From positions 62,001-126,000 of the forward strand of contig JACVCD010000008.1 of assembly GCA_016742275.1 (NCBI GenBank): a stretch of DNA of 64,000 bases, given 5' to 3'. A program made the translations under genes and the position numbers. The notes below the pieces were generated by a model. That model was not told the DNA's origin. It saw only the letters and a list, made by a program, of their open reading frames with translations, and did not search any database. Below are positions 51,401 through 59,130 of this stretch, one piece after another (position 1 is the stretch's first letter; every line of letters starts with the position of its first letter). Source of the DNA: Gemmatimonadaceae bacterium. Its GTDB lineage: Bacteria; Gemmatimonadota; Gemmatimonadetes; Gemmatimonadales; Gemmatimonadaceae.

Positions 51401-52230
51401 GTCTGCTCCGGATCAGGTTGACCGAGGACGCCATGATCGGCGGCGTTTTGTTCGTGATCGTGCTCAAGTGCGTCCCAGTAGCCGGTGGCGTGCTCGTGCC
51501 ACGCATTGCGCATGGGGATGTGATGGCGATGGTCGCTCAGGTAGGCCTTGGGAACGACGCCTGTTGTCACGCCGGCTTGTTCGCGAATGATGTTGGCGAC
51601 CAACTGCGCTTCTTCCACGGGCAGAAGATCGAGATGCCCACCAGTGGCAATTTGCAGGTCGTCTACTGTGCAGACATAGCCAAGAAAGACGTCGTCGGGT
51701 TGCTCGCCAAGTGCGCCGGTGTCGTCGTGCACGAAGGCCGCAGTATTGGTGAGCAGGTCGTGCAGCGTATAGCCAACGCCGGGTTCAACACCCTGCACGC
51801 GCCACAGGCCAACACGCGATTCTGCTTGCGCGACAACGAGGGCATCGACATCCGGATCCATGCGTGCGCCGTGTCGAGCACGCTGTGCTTCGAGCCACTG
51901 CATGGCCGGTGTGCGCTCATTCGCTTTTACCGGGCGATGATGCAGCAACCAATGCACGTAGTACTGCTCGTCGTACTCGGTGAGGTCCGTGTCCTTGCTG
52001 CCCGCGAACTCGGTGAGCGCCGCGTTGGCCCACTCGGAGCCGAGCTTACGATCGCACCAGTCGTTCAACTCGGTGTGCACGCGGCGATCCCGCTCAAGCA
52101 ACTGCATGGCGCGCATGAGTTTTTCGCGCTCGGGTGCCGGCAGTGCCGCAGCTTCAGGTGGTACGGCCGCGCCATGACACTTCTTGTATTTGCGGCCGGA
52201 GCCGCAGGGGCAGGGAGCGTTGCGATCCAT
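51397..52230 (-). CDS. SEC-C motif protein
   Basis: 277 residues. The first 20 are a SEC-C zinc motif, [18 protein letters not shown] (CxC...CH), as found at the end of SecA. The rest is an alpha-rich domain with [11 protein letters not shown] and [20 protein letters not shown], and a metal-looking His cluster near the C-terminus ([21 protein letters not shown]). No known enzyme domain was identified. Four-base overlap with the peptidase E gene downstream suggests co-translation. Role unknown; SEC-C proteins often bind translation or secretion factors. Confidence 0.75.
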   Translation of the reverse strand: MDRNAPCPCGSGRKYKKCHGAAVPPEAAALPAPEREKLMRAMQLLERDRRVHTELNDWCDRKLGSEWANAALTEFAGSKDTDLTEYDEQYYVHWLLHHRPVKANERTPAMQWLEAQRARHGARMDPDVDALVVAQAESRVGLWRVQGVEPGVGYTLHDLLTNTAAFVHDDTGALGEQPDDVFLGYVCTVDDLQIATGGHLDLLPVEEAQLVANIIREQAGVTTGVVPKAYLSDHRHHIPMRNAWHEHATGYWDALEHDHEQNAADHGVLGQPDPEQT

Positions 52231-52261
52231 CGAGTAAGTCGAGCGTTACGTGGGTCGAGCG

Positions 52262-53245
52262 TCAGGTCGCGAGATGCGTGCTGAATGTAGCTGCATCAAT
52301 ATTGCCGCCGCAGATCACCAAGCCCACTGTCTTGCCGGCTAATTGTTCGCGCAGCGGATGGAGCAGGGCGGCCATGCTGGCGGCGGCGGCGGGTTCGGTC
52401 ACGAGCTTGGCGCTGCGGAACAGCAGCCGCATGGCGTCGCGAATCTGATCATCGGAGACCAACACCACTTCGTCCACGAACTGACGATTGAGCGCGAATG
52501 AGTACGGTTCACACCGCGGCGCGCCGAGTGAGTCGGCAATGGTGCGAACCTTGTCGATGGACTGCGGAGAGCCGGCTGCGAAGCTGCGATGCATGGTATC
52601 GGCGCCTTCCGGTTCCACCACGATGACCCGTGTATTGGGCGCGAGTTGTTTCATGGCACAGGCCACACCGCCGGTCAGCCCACCGCCGCCAGCGGCGACG
52701 ATGACAGCGTCCGGCGTGACGTGATGTGCGGCGAGTTGTTCGATGAACTCGAGGCCAACGGTGGCGGTACCGAGTGCGGTGCGCGGACCTTCGTAGGGAT
52801 GCACAAAGGTGCGCTGCTGCGTGGATTCAATTTCGCGTACACGTGTGAAAGCATCGTGTACGGTGTCCACGAGTTCGATGGTCGCGCCGAGTTCCTGGCA
52901 CAGCTGAATGCGAAACGGGCTGGCGGTGCGCGGCATGACCACGGTGGCGGTGGTGCCAAGTTCTTTCGCCGCATACGCGAGCGAGATGGCGTGATTGCCG
53001 GCCGATACGCCGGTCACGCCTTTCGCGAGTTGCTCGGCGGTGAGGTCGAACATCACGGTGAGCGCGCCACGGGGTTTGAAGGAGCCGGTACGCTGGAAGA
53101 GTTCTTCTTTCAGCCAGACTTTCGTGCCTGGTGGCACGCGTTCGGCAACGGCGTGGTCGACGAGTTCCCGTACGGGAGTTGTGACGACGCGAGTGCCGAG
53201 GCGAGAGCGGGCGGCGCGGATTTCTTCGAGGGTGGGAAAGGACAT
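52262..53245 (-). CDS. Threonine dehydratase / serine racemase-like PLP enzyme
   Basis: 327 residues, fold-type II PLP enzyme. Schiff-base Lys in RTGSFKPRGALT, the glycine loop AAGGGGLTGGVACAM that binds phosphate, SAGNHAISLAY (the SxGNxAQ-type substrate loop), and the PLP-nitrogen contact near VICGGNIDA. No ACT domain follows, so it is a catabolic-type (TdcB/serine racemase-like) rather than feedback-inhibited biosynthetic IlvA. It would deaminate Thr/Ser or racemise Ser. 31 bp upstream of the SEC-C gene. Confidence 0.87.
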   Translation of the reverse strand: MSFPTLEEIRAARSRLGTRVVTTPVRELVDHAVAERVPPGTKVWLKEELFQRTGSFKPRGALTVMFDLTAEQLAKGVTGVSAGNHAISLAYAAKELGTTATVVMPRTASPFRIQLCQELGATIELVDTVHDAFTRVREIESTQQRTFVHPYEGPRTALGTATVGLEFIEQLAAHHVTPDAVIVAAGGGGLTGGVACAMKQLAPNTRVIVVEPEGADTMHRSFAAGSPQSIDKVRTIADSLGAPRCEPYSFALNRQFVDEVVLVSDDQIRDAMRLLFRSAKLVTEPAAAASMAALLHPLREQLAGKTVGLVICGGNIDAATFSTHLAT

Positions 53246-53331
53246 TCGTGGGGACAGCAGAAAGCGGAAGCGTTGGGCGGAAGCGAAGAGGCGGAAGCTC
53301 GTGAGCGGATGCGAGGTGGCGGTGCTGCGTG

Positions 53332-54069
53332 TTAAGAGAGCTTGAGGACTTGACCCGTCACGTTGCGTGCGGCGGTGCTGAGGAGGAATGCGATCACCTC
53401 GGCGACGGATTCGCGCTCCACGTAGTCGGTTTTGTCACCCATGTCGGCCATGTTGGTGGCGGTGCGAATGGATGTGGGTGCGACGGCGTTGGCGCGCACA
53501 CCGTTCTTGCGTTCATCCACGGCCACGGTGCGCATGAGGGTGAGGACACCACTTTTGGCGGCGGCGTAGGCGGCCATGCCTTTGGGACTGCCGTCGGGGA
53601 GCGCGGCGGCGCTGCCGAAGTACACGAGACTGCCCTTGCCGTCGCGCAGCGCGGGGAGAAACGCGCGCGTGGTGGCGAAGGCGGTGTCGAGATTGATGAT
53701 GAACTGCTTGTGCCACGCATCCGGATCGGCGTCGGCGAGTGGGCCGGTCATGCCAAAGCCGCCGGCGGTGCAGATCACGCCGTGTACTGCGGTGGTTTGA
53801 TGCTGCGCGAGCACCTCGGCTGCGGTGCGCTGCGCTTCGGCGGCGTCGGCGAGGTTGGCGGCGTGCGCGGTGAAGCATTGGCCGTCGCGCACTGGAGTGA
53901 GATCGGCAGCGCGGGCCTTGGCTTCATCGCCGTTCAGATCAAGCAGGGCGAGTGAGGCGCCAAGCTGCGCGAAATGTCTGGCCAGGGCCTCACCGACCTG
54001 ACCGGCGCGGCCGACGCCGGTGATGACGATGAGGTGGGAGGCGATTGGCGGGTGCGTTTGGGAGTGCAT
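53332..54069 (-). CDS. Short-chain dehydrogenase/reductase
   Basis: 245 residues. Rossmann start LIVITGVGRAGQVGEALARHFAQLG (a slight variant of TGxxxGxG), LLDLNGDEAKARA, VICTAGGFG in place of NNAG, SLVYFGSAAALPDG with the catalytic Ser, YAAAKSG with Tyr/Lys, and a C-terminal AFLLSTAARNVTGQVLKL. All catalytic residues for SDR chemistry are there; the substrate is unknown. Stands between the dehydratase gene (86 bp) and the fic gene (48 bp). Confidence 0.87.
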   Translation of the reverse strand: MHSQTHPPIASHLIVITGVGRAGQVGEALARHFAQLGASLALLDLNGDEAKARAADLTPVRDGQCFTAHAANLADAAEAQRTAAEVLAQHQTTAVHGVICTAGGFGMTGPLADADPDAWHKQFIINLDTAFATTRAFLPALRDGKGSLVYFGSAAALPDGSPKGMAAYAAAKSGVLTLMRTVAVDERKNGVRANAVAPTSIRTATNMADMGDKTDYVERESVAEVIAFLLSTAARNVTGQVLKLS

Positions 54070-54117
54070 TGCAGACCTCAGCGGCTGGTGACGCGGACCA
54101 AGAAGGGGGTTTGCCAG

Positions 54118-55503
54118 TCAATGCGTTGCGTTCGAATTCTGCCAGGTGCCCAGCTGTCCTGCCAAGTCAACGGCCGGCTCAAACACAAACGCCTTGCTCA
54201 CCTTGAATTGCCGGAGCAAGCCCAGTTCGGCCATGCGCAACAGGTCTGTTCGCGCCGTCTGGTAGCTGGTGCCATGTGATCGCTGATGCGATGCCACGGT
54301 GTAACGCGCGTCGGGTGTGTTGAGTGCATGGCGCAACAGTGCAAGCTGCCGCGGGTTGAGATCGCTTTGCGCAATGGATGTCTGCCGAACCAGTCGTTCG
54401 ATATCCCGCATTTGCCGTGTCTTGCGTGCGAGATACTCGTGCAGGTCGTCTATGGCTCGTGCGAGTGTGCGTAGCTGATGCAGTACGAAGTACGTGGTGT
54501 CGTTGCTGTCGCTCTCCGTATACAGATAGGAGCGGGCGTAGGCACCACGCGCTTTGCGGAGGATGCGTGAAATGGACACGTACTCGCACAACCAGTAGCC
54601 GGAGCGCGCCATCGACCAGTAGAACAGCGCACGGGCGGTGCGTCCGTTGCCGTCTACAAATGGGTGATCGTAGGCCAACCAGAAATGCAGCAGGATGGCA
54701 CGAATGACGGGGTGCAGAAATTCGGTGTCGGATGTGCCATTCGCAAAGTCACACATCGCAGCGAGCCGCTGCGGCAATTCGTCGGCATGCGGCGGATGGT
54801 GAAGAATGGTTCCCGTTTCGTCTTCGATTACGATGTGTTCTTCGGTTCGACGAAAACGTCCCGCCCCCGATGGATCGTCCATCGTGTCTTCGGTCAGCGT
54901 GCGCTGCAGCGCAAACACCAGCTCCGGTGTGAGCGCCTCCAGGCCGTGCTCCCGTACCAGCAACATGCCCCGATAGTTGTTGAGGATCATGCGCTCACTG
55001 CGTGTCGATGCAGGCCTTCCTTCCTGGATCATGGCCTTGGCTACCCGGCGAGTGGTCGATGCGCCCTCCAGTTGGCTGGAGGTGATGGCCTCTTCCACGA
55101 TCGACTTGAACAGGTAGGTATCGCGTGTGGCCGCATTGGTGATGGGCTCGGCGCCGACAAAGCCCCCGCCCACGTTGCCACTGGCATCCCGATCGATCCG
55201 GTGGAGGAACTCCAACACGGGTGCCGGCATGGCCACAGTGAACGGACGTGACCTGATATCCAGCAACGGGAGTGGCCGTACCAGCGCATCACGGGATGTG
55301 CGTACTGCCAACCACTGCTCTTCGGCGGAGTAGTCGGCAAGGGGCGGGGCGTGCCTGAAGTTGTCCCAGTGGCGATACTTGCCGCCGGGAGCGGGCCCAA
55401 GGCCACTCTGCAACAGTGCCTGGAAACGAGCCGGTCCTCCTTCCTTGGCAAGGAGGGTGCTCAGAATACTTGAGGTGGTTGGTGGACTGACCGGCAGTTT
55501 CAT
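54118..55503 (-). CDS. Fic-domain protein with N-terminal inhibitory motif and C-terminal winged helix
   Basis: 461 residues. The Fic active site is HPFVDGNGR (280-288), complete with His, the metal-binding Asp and Arg, so AMP transfer from ATP to a target hydroxyl is expected. The inhibitory motif SSQLEG (142-147, S-x-x-x-E-G) lies before the Fic core, placing it in class II (self-inhibited in cis). The last 100 residues (NPRQLALLRHALNTPDARYTVASHQRSHGTSYQTARTDLLRMAELGLLRQ) look like a winged helix, so it may bind DNA, perhaps the two palindromes just upstream. The neighbour upstream is an ADP-ribosylglycohydrolase. Confidence 0.9.
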   Translation of the reverse strand: MKLPVSPPTTSSILSTLLAKEGGPARFQALLQSGLGPAPGGKYRHWDNFRHAPPLADYSAEEQWLAVRTSRDALVRPLPLLDIRSRPFTVAMPAPVLEFLHRIDRDASGNVGGGFVGAEPITNAATRDTYLFKSIVEEAITSSQLEGASTTRRVAKAMIQEGRPASTRSERMILNNYRGMLLVREHGLEALTPELVFALQRTLTEDTMDDPSGAGRFRRTEEHIVIEDETGTILHHPPHADELPQRLAAMCDFANGTSDTEFLHPVIRAILLHFWLAYDHPFVDGNGRTARALFYWSMARSGYWLCEYVSISRILRKARGAYARSYLYTESDSNDTTYFVLHQLRTLARAIDDLHEYLARKTRQMRDIERLVRQTSIAQSDLNPRQLALLRHALNTPDARYTVASHQRSHGTSYQTARTDLLRMAELGLLRQFKVSKAFVFEPAVDLAGQLGTWQNSNATH

Positions 55504-55523
55504 GGTGACCGCGTTGGTGTCAA

Positions 55524-55628
55524 TTTTCTACTAATTTGTACAAAATTAGTAGAAACCCGCGCGACTGTCAGTGGTGAAAGCACGTGAAATGTCAATTTTC
55601 TACTAATTCATGTCAAATTAGTAGAAAA
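55524..55628. promoter_or_regulatory. Two AT-rich palindromes upstream of fic
   Basis: Copy 1: TTTCTACTAATTT (55525-55537) / AAATTAGTAGAAA (55543-55555), loop of 5. Copy 2: TTTTCTACTAATT (55596-55608) / AATTAGTAGAAAA (55616-55628), loop of 7. Each is preceded by TGTCAA, so 19 bases are shared in direct orientation, 72 bp apart. They lie 22 to 125 bp upstream of the fic ATG and right behind the hydrolase stop codon. In a GC-rich genome these AT islands stand out; they look like a paired operator for the winged-helix of Fic. Confidence 0.75.
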
Positions 55629-55637
55629 CTACATCGA

Positions 55638-56717
55638 TCACCCCACAAACCGCTCCACCGCTGCGTCCACCACATCGAACAGACGTCCATCGTCATCGCC
55701 GGTGATGCGGCCGAGCAGCTGTTCGGTCCACGGCGCGGGCATCCAGGCCGTGCCGTGCGCGGCACCCATGGCGGCGCCTACAATGGCGGCAATGGTGTCG
55801 TTGTCGCGGGTGTCGTTGACGGCCACGAGCATGGCCTCGTGCGGATCATGACCATGCTGCGACACGATGTGCATGACCGCCGGCACGGTCTCCAGTAGAA
55901 ACGCGCCGCTATTCCATTCGGCGCCGGTATCGCGCACGGTCCGTTTTCGCTTGAGTGCGTCGCGCACATGGATGTCGAGAAAACCGGACAGGCTGCCGCG
56001 CCAATGTTCGAGGGGCCCATGATCGACCTGCGACTCGTAGGCCTGGCCATGATCGAGAATGCGCAGCACTTCGGTGTAGGTCTCGAGCCACTCGCCCGGT
56101 GAGTCGGGCACATCACCATTCAGCAGACGCCATAACAGCGCGACCCATGCCACGCTGCTGGATATGGCCATGGGGTCGTTGTGGGTCACCGCGGCACTCA
56201 ACGCGGTGTCATACCACAACTGGGTGCCGCCCTCCTTGAGATGCGGCAGCACCATGGGCGCCATGCGCATGAGCGCACCATTGCCGGCACTCAACTGTGT
56301 GGCTTCCCACCACGGGGCACCGGTGCGCAGCGCGTTGCAGAAGTCGCGCGTGGCGCGGCCAATGCCGAAGATGCGGTCGTTGGCGATGCGGAAGGCGAGT
56401 TCGTCTGGATCGAGCGCGCCATCGTTGAGCAGCTGTTCGACGGCTCGGAATGTGAGCTGGGTGTCGTCGCTCGGTGTGCCTGCCTCTTTGCCGCCTGCAA
56501 ACTTGCTCGGCAGATAGCCCGTGATGCGACCGAACTCGGCTTCGCGCTCGGCGGGATTCATGCTTTCGGTGCGGTTGCCCAGTGCGTCACCGATGGCCAC
56601 ACCCAGAAGCATGCCGCGAACCCGGTCGGCCAGATCGGGAGCGTCGACCGGCGGTGCGGGGGGCAGGATCGCGAGGCGTTCGCGATCCAGGCGGGGGATC
56701 CAGGTGTTCTGAGGCAT
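55638..56717 (-). CDS. ADP-ribosylglycohydrolase (DraG/ARH family)
   Basis: 359 residues from the ATG at 56717 (MPQNTWIPRLDRERL). The frame extends 38 codons upstream into half-element 5, which is not counted. Family motifs: GMLLGVAIGDALGNRTE near the N-terminus, GTPSDDTQLTFRAVEQLL with the di-magnesium Asp pair, AGNGALMRMAPM, VTHNDPMAISSSVAWVALLWRLL, and late VNDTRDNDTIAAIVGAAMGAAHG with the second Asp set. It should release ADP-ribose from a protein or nucleic acid target. The fic gene follows 134 bp downstream on the same strand. Confidence 0.9.
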   Translation of the reverse strand: MPQNTWIPRLDRERLAILPPAPPVDAPDLADRVRGMLLGVAIGDALGNRTESMNPAEREAEFGRITGYLPSKFAGGKEAGTPSDDTQLTFRAVEQLLNDGALDPDELAFRIANDRIFGIGRATRDFCNALRTGAPWWEATQLSAGNGALMRMAPMVLPHLKEGGTQLWYDTALSAAVTHNDPMAISSSVAWVALLWRLLNGDVPDSPGEWLETYTEVLRILDHGQAYESQVDHGPLEHWRGSLSGFLDIHVRDALKRKRTVRDTGAEWNSGAFLLETVPAVMHIVSQHGHDPHEAMLVAVNDTRDNDTIAAIVGAAMGAAHGTAWMPAPWTEQLLGRITGDDDGRLFDVVDAAVERFVG

Positions 56718-56757
56718 GGGGGAGAAAACTAGCTGGGGTTCGAGAGCAAGCTGGTCC

Positions 56758-56796
56758 AACTGCTCACGCAGAGGCGCAGAGAAAAGAGTCGCAGAG
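56758..56796. repeat. CGCAGAG-type half element 5
   Basis: AACTGCTCACGCAGAGGCGCAGAG followed by AAAAGAGTCGCAGAG: one arm only, no matching right arm. It lies between the ADP-ribosylglycohydrolase and the DUF3568 gene. It appears to be a decayed copy of the family. Confidence 0.8.
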
Positions 56797-56903
56797 GGAG
56801 AATCTGAGTGATCTGGATCACTGATCCTCAAGAAAATCCTGGGTCAGGGACGAATCTGGCGGGTATGTGATGCAGGACCCAAATCCCCTCACAGGACTTT
56901 CCG

Positions 56904-57302
56904 ATGATCCGTTCCCTTCGAGTTCTTCCGATGCTTGCCTTGGCTGCGGTGGTCGCGTCCACCAGCGCCTGTTTTGTCGTGGCGGCCGGTGCCGGCGCTG
57001 GCGCGGCGATTGCCTACACCAATCGCGGCGCGAGTGCGTCAGTGCCGGGCACCATTGATGCGGTGTTCGACCGCTCGGTGTCGGCGTTTGGTGCGCTGTC
57101 GGTGAACGAAACGGGACGCGCCACCGAAAACAGTGGCGCGCTGCGTCGACTGGAAGGCAAGCAGGGCGATCGTGAGATCATCGTGGAGCTCAAGCGCAAC
57201 ACGGATGACGTGACGGCCGTGGAAGTGATCGCCAAGAAGAGTGTCGTGGAATACGACAAGGAACTGGCGAAGAAGGTGCTGGATCGCATCGTGGCCAACT
57301 GA
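56904..57302 (+). CDS. DUF3568-type lipoprotein
   Basis: 132 residues. Signal VLPMLALAAVVASTSACF with lipobox TSAC (Cys23), then a Gly/Ala-rich segment (VVAAGAGAGAAIAYTNRG). The rest has the short beta-alpha pattern of the DUF3568 family: ASVPGTIDAVFDRSVSAFGALSVNETGR, REIIVELKRNTDDVTAVEVIAKKS. No enzymatic features. Convergent with the serine operon. Confidence 0.75.
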   Translation: MIRSLRVLPMLALAAVVASTSACFVVAAGAGAGAAIAYTNRGASASVPGTIDAVFDRSVSAFGALSVNETGRATENSGALRRLEGKQGDREIIVELKRNTDDVTAVEVIAKKSVVEYDKELAKKVLDRIVAN

Positions 57303-57314
57303 TCAACAGGTTGG

Positions 57315-57329
57315 CCCGATGCAATCGGG
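57315..57329. terminator. Short hairpin between convergent genes
   Basis: CCCGAT-GCA-ATCGGG in the 27 bp between the DUF3568 stop and the end of the class V aminotransferase gene. Too short to be certain as a terminator. Confidence 0.4.
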
Positions 57330-58439
57330 TCACAGGTCCAGTACTTCCTCAATCGTTTCGGCCGTTGCTTCGAGCACCGCATCCAGGCCTTCCATGGTGT
57401 GATCTCCCATGTGGCCGATACGGAACGTGTTGGCTTTGAGTTTGCCGTAGCCACCACCAATCACGAAGCCGCGCCTCGCCACGCCCTTCACGATGGCGTC
57501 GGATGACACGCCGATGGGTACGGTCACCGCGGTGACCGTGGACGTGCAGGCGTCGAACGGGGCATACACACCAAACTCTGCACCCACCCGCTGACGGAGT
57601 TCATGCACCCAGCTGTGCGTGTGCTCCATCATGCGCGTATGTCGGTCCCAGCGGCGCTCGATGGATTCCTTCGCTATGCGCTCGCCCTGCACAGCGGTGG
57701 CATACAACAATGACAGCGCCGGTGTGTTGGGCGTTTGATTCTTGTGCACGTACTGCTCGAACTCGACGAGATCGTAGTACAGTCCGCGGCCTTCGGCCTG
57801 ACCCGCTTCGGCAATGAACTTCTCGCTCGCCACGCCAAACGCGAGACCCGGCGGTAATGCGAGCGCCTTCTGCGAACCGGTGAGAACAAAGTCGAGATTC
57901 CATGCATCAGTTTCGACCGGCACGCCGGCCAGCCCCGTCACGCTGTCCACCAGTACGGCACAGTCATAGCGATGTGCGAGCTCGGTGAGCGCCTGAATAT
58001 CCGTGAGCACACCGGTGCTGGTTTCGCTATGCACGACGGTAAGCGCCGCATACGGCCTGGCCTTGAGGGCTTGCTCGACGGCATCGAGCGAGACCGGAGC
58101 GCTCCATTCACCGCCAACCACCGTGGCATCACGTCCGCATGATTGCGCGATGTTGGCAAAGCGCTCACTGAACGCGCCATTCACCAGACAGAGAATGGCG
58201 CCGGGGCGCGCGCAGCGAATGGCCGCTTCCATGAGCCCCGTGGCGCTCGAACTGCTCACATACACCGGGCGCTGCGTACGGAAGATGGGCTTAAGACCGC
58301 GCTGAATGCGTGCAAACAACTCTTCAAACGCGGCACCACGATGCGGCAGCATGGGCTGCAGCATGGACTGCAACACTTCCGGGCGCACTTCGGTGGGGCC
58401 GGGCAGAAAAAATGTGCCGAACGGTGAGTTGCCAGACAT
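57330..58439 (-). CDS. Class V aminotransferase, probable phosphoserine aminotransferase of the serine operon
   Basis: 369 residues of the alanine-glyoxylate / serine-pyruvate aminotransferase branch of class V PLP enzymes: FFLPGPTEVRPEVLQSM, PHRGAAFEELF, VSSSSATGLMEAAIRCARPG, VVHSETSTGVLTDIQAL, LVDSVTGLAGVPVE with the PLP Asp, and VLTGSQKALALPPGLAFG with the Schiff-base Lys. By sequence alone it could use alanine, serine or aspartate. Directly downstream of serA and serB in one operon, its best role is making phosphoserine from phosphohydroxypyruvate, as archaeal-type members do. Shares its first base with the serB stop. Confidence 0.82.
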   Translation of the reverse strand: MSGNSPFGTFFLPGPTEVRPEVLQSMLQPMLPHRGAAFEELFARIQRGLKPIFRTQRPVYVSSSSATGLMEAAIRCARPGAILCLVNGAFSERFANIAQSCGRDATVVGGEWSAPVSLDAVEQALKARPYAALTVVHSETSTGVLTDIQALTELAHRYDCAVLVDSVTGLAGVPVETDAWNLDFVLTGSQKALALPPGLAFGVASEKFIAEAGQAEGRGLYYDLVEFEQYVHKNQTPNTPALSLLYATAVQGERIAKESIERRWDRHTRMMEHTHSWVHELRQRVGAEFGVYAPFDACTSTVTAVTVPIGVSSDAIVKGVARRGFVIGGGYGKLKANTFRIGHMGDHTMEGLDAVLEATAETIEEVLDL

Positions 58440-59122
58440 CAGGGAGCCTCGAAGAGCAACGGATAGAGTGCGTCCACGCTGGATGCTTCTGCGTCGGCGA
58501 CCTTCACGACATTCTCGCGTCTTGCGACGGCGGTGAAGGCAAAAAAAGCATCGACCACACCGCGTACTGCCGCGTCCGTGCTACCATCACCCACCATGGC
58601 CACGGCTTTACGGAGCTGCAAACGTTGCACGATGAGGGGTTTGCCGCGCTGTGTCGCCAACGGCTGCTCGCCATCGAGCATACTGAATGTGCCATCTTCG
58701 CTGCGCGCGAGTGAGACGGCATGCACACGGTCTACCGGTACACCCAAATGCAGCGCCATGGGCACGATGCTGGCGCGCAAACCGCCGCTTAGGAGATGCA
58801 CGTGCACGCGCGCACGATGTAGCGTGGAAATGAGATCACGCATGCCGGGCAGTACGGACTGCTGGTATGCATCGGCAAGCATCATGAGCTCCGATGCCGC
58901 CGGGCGAATACGCTCGAGGCGACGGAGATAGGCCGCTTCGATAGGAATCTCACCGGCCATGGCCTGCGCCGTGAGACGTTCACTCTCCTCAGCCACCTCG
59001 GCGTCGCGTAATGTGGCCAGCCAGTCGATGCCTTCGATCGACGCAACCGTGCTGTCGACATCGAACACCACTGTCTTGAACTTCGGATCACCCACGGCCG
59101 CCGCGGTTGCGGATGCGGTCAT
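58439..59122 (-). CDS. serB: Phosphoserine phosphatase (SerB)
   Basis: 227 residues from the ATG at 59122 (MTASATAAAVGDPKFK), eight bases after the flavoprotein stop. HAD motifs of the PSP branch: FDVDSTVASIEGIDWLA (nucleophile DxDST), HLLSGGLRASI (motif II), and VAMVGDGSTDAAV (motif IV). It completes serine synthesis by removing phosphate from phosphoserine. No N-terminal ACT domain, like the short SerB types. The frame is open upstream into the flavoprotein gene and is not used. Confidence 0.9.
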   Translation of the reverse strand: MTASATAAAVGDPKFKTVVFDVDSTVASIEGIDWLATLRDAEVAEESERLTAQAMAGEIPIEAAYLRRLERIRPAASELMMLADAYQQSVLPGMRDLISTLHRARVHVHLLSGGLRASIVPMALHLGVPVDRVHAVSLARSEDGTFSMLDGEQPLATQRGKPLIVQRLQLRKAVAMVGDGSTDAAVRGVVDAFFAFTAVARRENVVKVADAEASSVDALYPLLFEAP

Positions 59123-59130
59123 TGCATTCC

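Noticed and set aside
53257-53310. GCGGAAGC repeated three times upstream of the threonine dehydratase-like gene
   Set aside because: Short, imperfect spacing and no symmetry. Not enough to call an operator.
20555-56796. CGCAGAG repeats as a CRISPR array
   Set aside because: The units are scattered singly between genes, form inverted rather than regularly spaced direct repeats, and there are no cas genes.
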